Assembly (NCBI GenBank): GCA_007922195.1
Contig: ML682038.1
Coordinates: forward strand, 997,208-1,061,207
Length of the DNA: 64,000 nt
Direction of reading: 5' to 3'
Source of the DNA: Podocnemis expansa
Lineage: Eukaryota; Chordata; Testudines; Podocnemididae
In this document: positions 1 through 10,769 of the stretch, piece by piece
Layout: each line of letters begins with the position of its first letter
Position numbering within the stretch: position 1 is the first letter of the stretch
Notes under the pieces: model-generated
Told to the model about the DNA's origin: nothing
Databases searched by the model: none
What the model saw: only the letters and a program-made list of their open reading frames with translations
Position numbers and translations under genes: made by a program

Positions 1-45
1 GTCAATGTGAAAAGTTGCTACAACCAAGAGTGTTTCTCTTTAGAG

Positions 46-596
46 CAGTGGTTCCCAATCTTTCTCAAGCTGGGAACCCCTTTTTAAAATGAAAAAACTC
101 TGTGGCCCCTATGGCTGCAGCTGGCATGTAGTAGTACTGCTGGAGAGCAGAATGTAGCTCCCCAGGGGCAAAATGTGGCCTCCGCCAGCAGGATTCACCC
201 CCCACACCAGTCCAGCAGATCCCCCACTGGCAGGATTTGGCCCCTGCCACTCCTGCATGGGAGTGGAGTTGCTGCGGCCATGACCCCCTCTGTCCCTGCC
301 CCCCCCAGTCTTGCCCTCCTGCCAGCTTATTCTCTGACCCCTCCTCCAGCTGGTTTTCCCCCAACCCTCCCACAGGTCCCCTTTTCCCATCCCCTTACCT
401 GGCCAGAGCTGCCACCTCTTGTCCTGCCCCTAGGCTACTCTCTCTGAGCATGCTCAGGGTGGGAGTTTTAAAAACTACCTGCCTGGGAGATGCTCCTTGC
501 CAGCCAGAAGCCTGGGTTGCAATGGCAACCCGAGACCCTGCCAGTGTCCAGCGCCGGATCTCAAGCTGTCCATGGACCCTGGGTTGGGAACCACTG
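46..596. mobile_element. hAT non-autonomous transposon (MITE) with perfect 8-bp TSD
   Basis: The left end reads CAGTGGTTCCCAATC and the right end reads GTTGGGAACCACTG, which are inverted copies typical of hAT elements. The 8-bp target duplication CTTTAGAG is exact at 38-45 and 597-604. The interior is GC-rich and pyrimidine-biased with no transposase homology, so movement must have depended on a transposase encoded elsewhere. The open frames inside are low-complexity and not credible genes. The duplicated target overlaps the terminal repeat of the element that follows at 600, so this copy inserted into the edge of an older element. Confidence 0.9.
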
Positions 597-599
597 CTT

Positions 600-1078
600 T
601 AGAGCCCTGCAGATCCACACGTATCTGTTGCAAATCCATGAGTATCCATATCTGTGGATGCAGTTACTGATAACTGCAGACCCATTACTGCAGATTGACC
701 CACAGATGCAGATTCTATTTTTATCTGCCCAGGGTGTGATCCACTGGTGCAACTTCTGCTCTGATCTGTGTCAACAGCATATGGTGGAACAAAGAAGCAT
801 TCCAGCCAATCCTAGCTCTGCTCTGATTGTGGTCTGCCAGCCAATCAGTGTCTCAAGTCACAGCAGACTGGGGCTAGGAGAGTCATTGTTCACTGCCAGT
901 CAGCATTCTGGCCCTTGATTTCATTCTCTATGACTTCTCTGCCTGCTTCTTCCTTTTCTCGTTTGCATTTTCATGCCATGCTGTCAATCAGAGATTTCTT
1001 TGGTGGCCAAGGAAATCTGATTGACAGCACACTCTGCAAACTGCAAGCAAGAAAAGGCAAAAGGAGGCCATGTGAGAT
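600..1078 (+). mobile_element. Truncated hAT-like element with internal foldback
   Basis: The left end TAGAGCCCTGCAG matches, in inverted orientation, the right end of the complete element at 41579-42219, and similarity continues for roughly 475 bases before stopping near 1078. The distal third and the right terminal repeat are missing. A strong hairpin lies at 979-1029: the arms 979-1000 and 1009-1029 share TGCTGTCAATCAGA, and weaker complementarity extends outward to about 940-1075. The same core recurs at 41579-42219 and partly at 62359-63201. No transposase is encoded. The hAT at 46-596 inserted precisely at this element's left edge. Confidence 0.75.
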
Positions 1079-2647
1079 TACCCCCAGCCTACACCCCATA
1101 CATCTTCCCCTTATATCCTCTGATAAATATCAGTCATCCAGGCTCTCTGTATGCTCCTGCCAGTGGGGACCACTTCATCAGCCCCCCTGGACACCCTAGA
1201 AACATCCCTCTGTAACAGAGGCCATTTGGATCAGGTCCAGCCTCCACCCCACCCCCAGCTACTTCTACTTCTCTTTCACCCTAGATGCAGCCCCTCACTC
1301 CCAGCTCCCACAGTCCCTCACTTACTCCCTCCTCCACAGACCCCTGTGTATGATACAGGAAGGCATATATTTTATCCCTACATGTACTCTGTTTTCCAAG
1401 TTTCTTATCACAGCTCTATTGTCTAATAACCAACCTTTCCCTCCCATCAGGTTCCTCTGTGAATGTCCTCTCCCCATTCCCCCCCCCGACACCCCAAATT
1501 AAACCCTCCCATTCCTCCCCTGTTTGCCTTTTACCCTGCTCCCTTCCTTCAGCTACCCCATCCCCTGGGAAGGCCACCCCTTCGTCGCTGCCACTCATCT
1601 GTCCATCTCTCCCCCAAAGTATCCCCATTCCTTGGTCAGCCCACCATTTGCACATTTGGAAACAGTGACCTAGGATTGCCAGCCTTGCATTTTAGTTTTT
1701 ACTAATATAAAGAGATAAAGTTGATTTTTTTTTTTGAACTGACATGCTAAAGTTTTTACTGACATTACTAAAAACAACATAAACATTACAATAACATCAT
1801 TATATCTTAATGTCACTCTTTGGGAGACACGGTGGGGAGAGATAGGGAAGACTGGGAAGTGGTAGAAACCCCACCACAGACAGGATTGGGGCTCAGGGAC
1901 TCCAGGTATAGTGACACTTTGGCTGCACCCCAGGGAGGACAGAGGGGTCTGCTGAACATTGCCCCTGCTAGTGCTTACTGCTCAGACAGTGCTCCTTCCT
2001 GAAAATAGTAAAAGCTTCCGCCTGCTCCCCATGGAAATTCATACAGGTTAGTTAGGAAAGGGTTAAAATTTACTCAGTACACAGACTTGCAGATAGCAAT
2101 GACTTGCAAAATAGGTAACACTTAAGAACTTTTTTGCAAGTCATTTTTTAAGTGCTCACCTAGGCAGGGGATTTAAAAGCACCCCGCCCCCAACTCCCGG
2201 TGTGTGTAAGCACTTAACTGAACAGAGAGAGCACTGAGTCTCCTTGCGTTTACAGCTCAGGGCAAAACATCCAGGGCATGACTCCTGTTGGCCTAATGCC
2301 AATGATACCCCTGTCCTTGAGTAATGTAAGTTTTGTCAGCTGAAGTGCTTTTATGAACAGCACTATGTCAGCAGAAGATGCTTTGTCACTGACGTAGCAA
2401 CCACGGGTTTAGGTGTTTATGTTGGCAGGAAAGCTCTCTTCCCTCAACATAATGCGGCCATACAAGCAGTCTTACTGCAGCACAGTTGTACCGATAGAGG
2501 GTTGACTTGCCCTACAGAGACATCCACAGGGAGAAACACACCCAACTAACTATGTTATGTGAATGATCTTCCAGCCACTTATAAACCATCTAAAGGGAGT
2601 CTCCAGTCAGTTCTTCCAGCTCCCCAGTCTTGCACTGCACAACTGTA
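1079..2647. other. Unassigned sequence, pyrimidine-rich in its first half
   Basis: From about 1200 to 1680 the plus strand is strongly C/T-rich with several C runs, which creates spurious open frames on both strands. From 1680 to 2150 it is AT-rich. A decayed fragment around 2330-2520 resembles dispersed sauropsid repeat sequence ending in a short GCCCTACAGAGACA motif, but it has no clear boundaries. I see no gene, RNA or complete element here. Confidence 0.4.
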
Positions 2648-2655
2648 GTGTATTG

Positions 2656-3716
2656 CAATGGTTCCCAACCTTTTCTCTGCCATGGCACACCTTATTACCT
2701 TCAAATTTTTCAAGGCACACCACTATTAAAAACCTCATGAATATTCAAATTAACTTAAATTACTTATGAATATTCATTAACCATAGCACAGTGTTTCGGA
2801 AATGCTCCTGTGTGGGGTAGTAGGGGTGGCAAAACACGGGAGCCAGGAGTCATGTGCAGTGGCAGGAGTGAGTATGGGGACCAGGGCAGGGGTGGCAAAA
2901 GAGGACAAGGGGAGCCATGTGGGCAACAGCACAAGGGTGGCAAGAGAGGAAAGAGGAAGGGAGAACAAGAGCGGCTTTGTGGGGGGCAGGGGGAACCTGG
3001 GGAGTGGGAAGGTAGGGCAGGGGAGCATGGTGCAGCACCCCTTCCCCCTTCTCCACAGTGGCTCCCTGCCACCCAGGACAAATCCTCACCCCACTGCTGT
3101 TCCCTCCCACCCCAGTGGGTCCTGTCCTCCCTTCCCCAGCACCCTGCTGCCTGTGATGGACCCTCCTGTCACTGCAGGGGACAGAACCAGGCCTCGAGCC
3201 CCCAGCTACACACCCTCTGCTACACATCCACTCCTACCCACATCTGCTACACACACACCTGCCCCACACAACCCCCAGCAGCCCTGCCCAGAGCCCTTAC
3301 CTGGGCTGTTTGCAGGCTGCCTGACACAAGCTGCTCCGCCCTGCAGGAGGAGAGTCACACACTCCAGGCCTCCCACAGCTCTCTGCTGGCTGGGTTAAGG
3401 TGGAGTGGGGTTTAAGGGGGAGCCACTGGAACACTGCATTCAGGCTGCTCCTGCTGTTTTTAGGGGGACCCCTGGAACTCTTGTGTTCTAGTGCCTTCCT
3501 CTATTTTTAGGGGGGCCAGAAGGCTGCCTGCCTAAAAATAGGGGGCCCCCAGAATTGTGTTCCTGTACCTTACCCCTTACTTTAACCCCTGCCTTTTCCC
3601 AGCTCTGCACAGCCCACATGGCTGGGTTGAGCAGGGAGGGAAATTTAACTCCAGCTCTCAAGGATGTTTGCGGCACACTTTGGGTGTTGCCCCGGCACAC
3701 TGGTTGGAAACCACTG
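2656..3716. mobile_element. hAT non-autonomous transposon, 1.06 kb, perfect TSD
   Basis: The left terminus CAATGGTTCCCAACC and the right terminus GGTTGGAAACCACTG are inverted copies, flanked by exact GTGTATTG duplications at 2648-2655 and 3717-3724. Just inside both ends are copies of GGCACACC/GGCACAC, as in the short relative at 26194-26400, which keeps only the two ends. The interior is GC- and purine-rich with no recognisable transposase. The long open frames in it (about 200 codons on the plus strand) are low complexity and probably not coding. Confidence 0.9.
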
Positions 3717-4284
3717 GTGTATTGCACTGGCACATGTCTGACCAGTGTAAATTCATTGTTTGCCATTCCCTCAATATGAAATGAATGTGTATAGCTTTTG
3801 TAAACTGAGATTTATTAACTACAGAAAAGTAGATTTTAAAAAGGTGCCGGGTCCTATCCAACCAGGCCCTATCTCCCAGTTCTGGGGTGGAGGGACCCAT
3901 AAGGAGTCACTTATCAACGGCTGTCACTGCATCCTGGGTTTGTGCCAGCTGCCCTGCCACTATGACAAGAAGCAATGCTGCACCCACCTCCAGATGCAGA
4001 AATCCGCAGATTCCCCAGCTGTTCCTTGCCAGATTCACTCTTCCACCCCAGCACTGTCCTCTTCTTGTGAACCGGAAATGTGGTAACTGTAGAATAGATC
4101 AGGTACAATAATTCAATGAGTATCTCTAATGACCATTTTACATTTTCTCTTTCAATAGATTCTTATGTTTAGTCTTTGTCTGCTCTGCTAGGATAGCGTT
4201 TTGGGTACACAAGCGAGGTGTAGGTCAAGGCCTTTGTGTGGAAAAGTAATCTAAAATTGAAGTATCATTTGTCTCTTATGTTGA

Positions 4285-4380
4285 AAACATTCTGGGGACA
4301 GAGGCTTATCTGTACACAGTGCCCAGCACAATGAGCCGGCTTTTGGGAGCTACTGTAAAGTCAGTGCTCAATAATGTACA
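4285..4380 (-). repeat. Fragment of dispersed repeat shared with 32175-32285
   Basis: The stretch containing GTGCCCAGCACAATG and GGGAGCTACTGTA is, in reverse complement, similar to 32175-32285, which contains GGAGCCCCAGTCATG and CCCATTGTACTAGGTGC. The two copies lie in opposite orientation. I know this as a common interspersed repeat in turtles and crocodilians but cannot name the family. The boundaries are approximate. Confidence 0.45.
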
Positions 4381-4878
4381 TTAAGTGTGACGGACTGTAC
4401 TGTGGTTAAAAGTTGGTACAGAAGACAGTGCTGAGGTTTTTTATTGAAACTTAGAATGTCTAGGAGCTTAAACTACAGAGACCATTGCTGATTTCCAAGA
4501 ATTTCATTTTCATGTTAGCTCTTTTCCTTTGTAAAAAGGTAGCAATTACTTGACTCTGAGTCAAACTAAATTCTGTAGTGATAGTGGAAAATGAAAATTA
4601 AAAATAAACCAACAATTTTTACAAAATGCCTGGTCACTCACTTGATTACAGTGAATGTCTGAAATGATCTCACTTCGTTGATGCAGTATGTTACCATGGA
4701 AACACTCTCACTAGTTAGAAACCCTTTCAAGCTAGTTTCAAGAACATTAACTCTACACTAGTATACAAAGGAAATACTATGATATCCAGTGTCTAAGTAA
4801 CTATTAAATGTTTATGATGGTACCTATAGAAACGTGTGTAATAAAGGTTTGTTTGTAATGTTTTTCTTCCTAATTTAG

Positions 4879-4943
4879 CGCTTCACCAAAGAAGGACTCT
4901 GTGATCATAACACCAAGCAGATTAACACTGGTTTCCCTGCATG
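4879..4943 (+). other. Possible internal exon (weak candidate)
   Basis: A polypyrimidine stretch ending CTTCCTAATTTAG precedes 65 bases that end in ATG followed by GTAACA, so an acceptor and a donor are both plausible. Two frames are open across it, one starting RFTKEGLCDH and the other ASPKKDSVIITP; the third has a stop. I recognise neither peptide. No matching exon is seen nearby. Chance pairs of splice-like signals are common in 64 kb, so this is listed only as the best of a weak set. Confidence 0.15.
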
Positions 4944-5596
4944 GTAACACCCTCTCCCCCTCCTTTTGTTCCTTCTCCTGATAATCGCATTTTTTTCCCT
5001 GGAAGATACATTTTTAACTGGATAATTATATCTTTGAAAATCATTGGAGAAATGGCTACTTAGCCCAAATATGGGAGATTGTAATTTCTTTAGTTTAGTG
5101 TTCAGAAGTCTAATGTACACTATGCATATTCAGTTTTCTATTCATTTTAAGAATAAGCACCGTTGTACAACACAGCTACTGCATACAAAATTCTATTCAC
5201 CTATATGCTAACAATTGCTTCACTGGTATACATAGAATCATAGACTTTCAAAAACTTCAATGTTTTAATACCAGCTAAGTATCTGCCTTCTGTGCAAAAT
5301 ACATTCTCCTTATCTATAGTTTTTCTAGTGAGTTTGGGGACAATACCAGTAATTTGAAGGGTCCCACTGAAACACTGTGTGGGTCATGTTGGGCAATACA
5401 TTGAAATATCCCATTCTTTTCTCCATAATAATTTGAAAATTAAAAGTTAACGCCTCCAGAAGTATGAACAATATGAAATTCACAGTGAATGGCATGAACT
5501 GTTTCAACAAGAGCTGTCTGTTTAACTTGTAGAATAAGTCTATGGAACTCATCACTACACATTTGGTCTTTTTAATATGATGATTCTGCTCTTTGG

Positions 5597-5699
5597 GCCT
5601 GATCCTACGATGTGATACTTAGTACTTGCTGAATTCCATGGGAAGTCAACATGTATAGCGCTGACAGGAGTTGCCCAGCACCTTGATAGATTGTGCCCT
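5597..5699. repeat. Short imperfect palindromic repeat
   Basis: The segment opens GGGCCTGATCCTACGATG and closes with CAGCACCTTGATAGATTG followed by TGCCC. The arms are partly complementary around a core with GAATTCCATGGGAAGTCA. This matches the general form of a common hairpin-like interspersed repeat in non-avian sauropsids, which I cannot name. A similar but shorter palindrome lies at 63487-63555. Confidence 0.4.
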
Positions 5700-6414
5700 T
5701 TGTATATCTACATACTCGCCAAGCAGTTTTTTTCTTTTTCTAGATCTCCCTGCATGCGTTGTTTGTTAGTTTTACTTCAAGTACAAAATACCACACTGAA
5801 ATTATTCAGTATGAGTATCTAATATGTGCATACATTTTTTGTTAAGGATGAAATTGAAGACTGATTGTGGAGCACACACAGCTAGGCTTATTGCTTGTTT
5901 ATTTTATATAACTCTGGGTTAGGACAGTTGAATTTAGTTGGACATTGACAGTAGTTAGCTACTGTATTGGAGATCTTGGTTTGAAATGGCTCTACTAGCT
6001 GGCAAAAGAATATGAATGAGGCAAAGAGAGTCTTAAGAAATTCCAGAAAAATAAAGTTACTTAAACCAGAATCTCCATTGCTGAAGTTTAACTAGATTTA
6101 CTGATGACTTCATCTGCTCTTGATTTATGATATAATGTATTGTTAATGTCTTTTGGTAATAATACTTTTGTTCGGTTTTTTTCCATTTAATTTTTCTGAG
6201 TAAATGGTATCAGATTGGCGGGCTTGGAAACTGACAGCTATTATTAGATTATTACCTCATTAATTCTTCCTTAAAACAAATACAGATGCTACTAAATTAT
6301 TACATCCAGGCCCGTTAGTATTATATGATGCCCAGGCTTCTACCTTTGAGGAATGAATTGTCATGCAAAAGCTGAGCCAGGATATTTAAAAAAGAGGGGA
6401 AAAAAGTTTATATA

Positions 6415-7043
6415 CGGGGTGGCCAAACTTTTGGAACTCAAGAGCTGTACAAGTTGATTATTGAACCTTTGAGAGCTGCACTGAGGCATATAAGCACATA
6501 ATTTTACCTACTCCAAAATTACTAAGCTTAAAAATACATTGCACACTTTAATTGTATCATAAAAATGGGGCAAATATTGATCCTACTAATGTCAGATTCT
6601 AATAATTACTTAAGGTTACCATGAAAACAAGGCCTATATAGTAGAAACTTAGCTGTTGCTGGATGTAGAACACTGTCGGCTAGTGGCGAGTTTTTGTTGG
6701 TTTGTTTGTTTTTTTTTTTAAATCTGGGCAGGAACTTGTCAATGCAGTATGTAAAAGTTCTCTCAGGTGCTGATCTCTAAGTATTGGCCTTCCCTGCTGT
6801 CCTTGACCATGCCACCACCTCCCTGCTGAATCTGACCATGCCGCTGCTTCCCTGCAGTCCCCGAGCATGCCACCGCTTCCCTGCAGGCTTTTACCATGCC
6901 GCTGCTTCTCTGTTGTCTCTAACCGTTGCACACTTCTCCCCCCATCTTCCACCATGCCATCCTTCCCTACTGTGCTCTTCCACAAGCCACACTTTTTCTT
7001 TGAAGAGCTGCATGTGGCTTGAGAGCCACAGTTTGGCCACACC
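6415..7043. mobile_element. hAT-like MITE (GGGTGGCCAAAC ends)
   Basis: The left end CGGGGTGGCCAAACTT and the right end CAGTTTGGCCACACC are inverted copies. Flanking octamers TTTATATA (6407-6414) and TTTATACC (7044-7051) agree at 6 of 8 positions, consistent with a decayed hAT target duplication. Inside each end are AAGAGCTG and its complement (GAGAGCTGCA, GAAGAGCTGCATG). Between about 6785 and 6990 the interior has an imperfect tandem reiteration of ACCATGCCNCTGCTTCCCTGC-type units about 28-36 bases long. No transposase is present. Confidence 0.7.
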
Positions 7044-7309
7044 TTTATACCTTCTGGTAGTTAACATTTGCACAGAATGCAGCTAAAACACCTATATAGT
7101 CTTGAGTTTCTAGACAGTCTGAGGCAAAAACTCCAACATATTTGAACTTCTCTATTCATCTGAATGAGCTGTTAACTCTGAAATGCAGCAACAGCACTTT
7201 AAAAGTCACTGAGACCCATCTGTGTGTAGGATAGGCACCTGAAAATGCGGAAGTGAGGGCAGGGCTGAAAAAGGAAAGAAATTTTCTCAGTCCAGGTGGG
7301 TGAAACTGA

Positions 7310-8110
7310 AGTCAGATTTCCCAACCAGACCTAACCAATGCTTCTTATTCCCCACACTGGATATCAAGAAGCTAAAACAAGATATAAACTTCCCCCTTTG
7401 CTACATTTCAGCAGCTGGCTCACAATCAGCCACTGTGTCTAGTAAAGAGATAAGTTATTTAAAACTCCATGCTCTTTACTGAAAGGAAACAAGGAGTTTT
7501 GTGGCACTTTTAAACACTAACCAAGTTGTTTCTTGCATAAATTTGTTAGTCTTTAAAAGTGCCAGAAGACTTCTTGTTTGTTTTGCTGAACTAGACTAAC
7601 ATGGCTTCCCCTTTGAAATTTACTAAAAGGGTTCTCCTGAACCCTGATGATCAGCCACATTGCCAGATCAATATAAGTTGGCATTTTACCCAAAATACTG
7701 CACTGCTAACCAGTTCTTTAGTAACTAAAACTATTGTCTAATTATAAAAAGAAAAGAAACTATAAGAATAGTTAAAGGACTGAAGCAATCACATGATTTA
7801 TAAGTCCATATACATCAAGTTCTCAGTAGAACTTGGAGTTTACAGGCTTGTATATTCCTCTAGTGTACATCTGGTACCTGGGTGGGTCTCAGTCCTTTGT
7901 TTCACAACTTCAGTTCTAGATGAGTAAATTCAGAGACAGTCGGTGATGATTGAAGACAAAAAGGACATGATACAGCTGCTTTTTATGTCCCTGGGCCTTT
8001 ACCATACTGCTTATGGAAATTTACAAGAATAAGATTGAGTGCAGAGTCACATGAGCAAGACTCGGTAACTCATTGGGGGTCTCACTGGGCCTATTGCACC
8101 TGAGAATTTT
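7310..8110 (+). repeat. LTR-like repeat, copy 1, interrupted by a PLE unit
   Basis: This stretch aligns in the same orientation with 44660-45150. Shared landmarks include ATATCAAGAAGCT, GCTACATTTCAGCAGCTGG versus GCATTTCAGTCACTGG, TTTAGTAACTAAAACTA, and AGTAGAACTTGGAGTTT versus AGTAGAATTTGAAGTTT. The lack of coding sequence, the length and the family resemblance suggest a retroviral LTR, but I did not find defined TG...CA ends or a polyadenylation signal. A PLE unit at 7487-7618 interrupts it. The right boundary is uncertain and may extend to about 8340. Confidence 0.5.
7487..7618. mobile_element. PLE-derived short unit inserted in the LTR-like repeat
   Basis: The unit begins AAACAAGGAGTTTTGTGGCA, reverses into ATAAATTTGTTAGTCTTTAA, and ends CTAGACTAACATGG followed by CTTCCCCTTTG. 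It is flanked by an 11-bp duplication, TTACTGAAAGG at 7476-7486 and TTACTAAAAGG at 7619-7629, with one mismatch. It belongs to the dispersed family found at about ten other places here, whose terminal sequence also flanks the Penelope-like element at 39361-40548. The left half is complementary to the right half. Confidence 0.75.
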
Positions 8111-8372
8111 CCTAATGGAGTGTGGCCCAGAAACACAGCACAAGGTGAAATACAGATACATTAAACATATCCATACCTTCCAATACAAATGTTACACATG
8201 CACAAAAATATTATCATATTTAGCAAATTAACCTTTCTATCTGTACCTGATATTTCATACCTCATATATTATTGTAATGTTGAAAAATTGATGGTAAACA
8301 ATATCATAAATGGTCTCCCTAATCCAGCCAATGTCACAGTCAGCATTACTTACAGTTTTAGCATAAACATCC

Positions 8373-9823
8373 AGGGCTTGTCTACCATGGGGGCCAGGAT
8401 TGTAATTTGATTTTAGGCTGTCGAATTACAGAATCTGCAAGAGACTGATCACATTGTGTATATGTCTCTGGGCTCTTGTGTCCCCATTGATCATCATTAC
8501 TTCTTCCTGAAATGCATTGCACTGTGGGTAGCTATCCCACAGTGTAACTAGGTTCAGGGACTTAACGGGGGGTGGGGGTGGGAAGAGACATCCTCCCATG
8601 ATGCAACAAGTTCACTCCCTCTTCTTTCCGGGGGGGGGGGGAAGAGGGGTACTTTTCATTCTTTTCTCTGCTGCGGACATAGAGGGGCACAGTGCTGCAG
8701 ACAAAGAGTGCTGAATTAAACACTTCCTGGGGCTGCAGGCAGGCGGGGTGCCATGTATTCACCTGCCATGATGCAGCACAGTGGAAAATCAAGATTGGCA
8801 AGAAAAGGCCATAATGTTCTGGGATAGATCCTGGGGCCCAATGAGGTCAAATTGCACTGTTCTCTGGCTAAATCTGAATTGTTGATTTCAACCTCAGTGC
8901 TATGCCACTTGCAGGGGTGGTGTTATCAGGTCGAACCACAGGCCCATTTAATTTGTAGCTGATGCTCAGACAGGGGAAGCACAGGCTGCAGAAGGTCAAG
9001 ATAAGCAGCATTAGCTCAAATCTCTCTGACAGTGTAGATCAGGGCCCAAGGAGTGTCCCAATATTTCCTCAGGTGTCAAAAGCCACTGCTGTGGGATTGT
9101 CCGTACTACAGAGCCTGGGGCAGTATACCTATGCAGGTAAAAGCCCTCTAGTGCAGATACAAGTATAAATTAAGCTGGCAGAAGGCGTTCTTCTGATGTA
9201 GCGACACCACGTCCCCAAATAATACTATATATGCCTAAGGAAGCACTTCTGTCATGATAGTTAAACTATACCAAAGCCAGCATAGCTAGGTCAGCTACTA
9301 AAGTTGTTTTCCAACCATGGGTCGCAACCAACTCATGTACTGGGTTGCATCTCCTTTCCACAGTGTGCCTGGGGACCACTGCCCCAGCCAAAAGAAGTGA
9401 CCTAGAGTAGCTCCTTTCACTGGTGGCTGGGGTAGGAGTCTCCAGGGATGTCACAGAAAGAAGTGCTCTGGGATTCTTTTGTCTGGATTCCTGGCCCCCT
9501 CCCTTCCCCCCGCCCCCCACCCCCCCCAGCCATGACTGCCACCAAATTTTCTGGTGTCAGTTGTTTTTTTTTCAGTGGAGGGGGCCGCCACAGGGCTGAG
9601 GAGTTGGAAAGGAGTGGCCACCATGGGGTAGGGTTGGTCGAGGTTGCTGGCCCATGCCCCAGGGCTGGGTTGCAAGCATAATTTTTTTTTTCTTTTTCCC
9701 AACGGGGTCCTGAGGAAAAAAGTTTGAAAACCACTGAGCTATGGAATGTGACTTTTTTTCCCCCTCCCACACTCCTAGCTGACACAGCTATACTGGCAAA
9801 CCTTTGTAGTGTAGAGGAGGCTT
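8373..9823. mobile_element. Candidate larger MITE hosting a nested hAT
   Basis: The left edge CAGGGCTTGTCTACCATG and the right edge TGTAGTGTAGAGGAGGCTTA resemble inverted copies of a GGCTTGTCTAC terminal sequence seen widely in sauropsid DNA transposons; a similar fragment, GAGACTTGTCTGCACAGG, occurs at 17190. Similarity between the ends is modest and no clear target duplication was found. A G-run (8631-8641) lies inside, and a separate hAT (9301-9736) interrupts the right part. The element may be two unrelated fragments. Confidence 0.35.
9301..9736. mobile_element. hAT MITE, nested
   Basis: The right terminus AGTTTGAAAACCACTG is a canonical hAT end. The left terminus is eroded (AAGTTGTTTTCCAACCATGG) but is followed by GGTCGCAACC, matching the inner sequence of related copies. 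The flanking octamers AGCTACTA (9293-9300) and AGCTATGG (9737-9744) share the first five bases. The interior is GC-rich with C-runs and no coding capacity. Confidence 0.65.
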
Positions 9824-10089
9824 ATCTGACCCCCAACTACCAGTAACTTCAGCTTCCCCTGTAATCCATTATGTGAAAAATGTTCAGTATTTTGAAAACT
9901 GAAAATGTGAGGCCTCATAAAGAATTATTTAATTTTATACATAAATAACACAGGCACTACTTCAAAACTCAATTTAAAACAGAAATTAAATGAAGCTGCA
10001 GCAGAATGTCCAGAGGGTGTCAGAATCTGTGGACCTTGCCACGAATTTAGTCCAGCTGCTTGCTGGGGACTGCAATATAATTTCTGAGT

Positions 10090-10760
10090 GTCATGTGTTT
10101 ATAGAAGAGCTGGTATGATGGGGCAGCCCAATTTGGCAATTAGCTGATCTTTAAGTACTGGTGTTAAATGCTCCCAATGCCTGGTGCTAAGATGTTGGAT
10201 GGGGTGGTTCTGAGGTACTACAGAGAAACTTTTTCCTAGGTGTGTGTCTGGTAGGTCTTGCCCACAATGCTTAGGGTTTATCTGATAGCCATATTTTAGG
10301 CTGGAAAGGAATTTTCCTGCAAGGTAGATTTGCAGAAACCCTGGGGTTTTTCGGCATCTTCTGCAGCATCACAGATCACTTGCTGATGGATTCTCGGTAC
10401 CTTGAAGTCTTTAAACAATGATTTGAGGACTTTATTAACATAGAAGTCTATTACAGGAATACAGTAAACAAGGAGGCTGTTGGCCCTATTAAAGACTAAC
10501 AAATTTATTTGTTGCATGAGCTTTCATGGGAGAAAATCCCACTTTGTCAGATGCTTTCTCCCACAAAAGCTCATGGGATAAATAAATTTGTTAGTCTTTA
10601 ATAGTGCCACCAGCCTCCTTGTTTGTTTTGCTGAACTAGACTAAAACGGCCACCCTTTGGAACTTTTAATATTACAGGAGTGAGATTCTATGCCTGCATT
10701 GTGCAAGAGGTCAGACTAGATGAGCATAATGGTCCCTTCCAACCTTCAAGTCTGAATCTC
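10090..10760 (+). mobile_element. CR1 LINE 3' end, split by a PLE unit
   Basis: The sequence from about 10190 (GTTGGATGGGGTGG, TCTTGCCCACAATGC, AAGGAATTTTCCTGC, CTTGAAGTCTTTAAAC) through 10690-10750 (GTGCAAGAGGTCAGACTAGA, ATAATGGTCCCTTCCAAC) matches the CR1 3' untranslated region as I know it from turtles and other sauropsids. It is in the sense orientation and lacks the reverse-transcriptase part, so it is a typical 5'-truncated CR1. The PLE unit at 10461-10669 sits inside it, and the two CR1 halves rejoin across that insertion. Confidence 0.75.
10461..10669. mobile_element. PLE-derived unit inserted in CR1, 12-bp TSD
   Basis: The unit contains two oppositely oriented copies of the family core: ACTAACAAATTTATTTGTTG with TGCATGAGCTTTCATGGGAG, then TCCCACAAAAGCTCATGG with TAAATTTGTTAGTC. 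It ends in CTGAACTAGACTAAAACGGC. The flanks TATTACAGGAAT (10449-10460) and TATTACAGGAGT (10670-10681) form a 12-bp duplication with one mismatch. Removing the unit restores a continuous CR1 3' end, so it arrived after the CR1. Confidence 0.85.
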
Positions 10761-10769
10761 AGTGGTTGA

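Larger units (their letters stand above)
3725..6406. other. Mostly unique AT-rich sequence
   Basis: Apart from the repeat fragment near 4285-4380, the weak exon candidate at 4879-4943 and the palindromic repeat at 5597-5699, I see nothing classifiable. A short CATAGAATCATAGA motif at 5230-5245 may be the degraded tail of a minus-strand CR1. There are no long open frames with family resemblance. Confidence 0.35.

Noticed and set aside
2802..3415. Two overlapping plus-strand open frames of about 200 codons
   Set aside because: They lie inside a hAT element with exact target duplications, are purine-rich and low complexity, and both frames are open together, which indicates composition, not coding.
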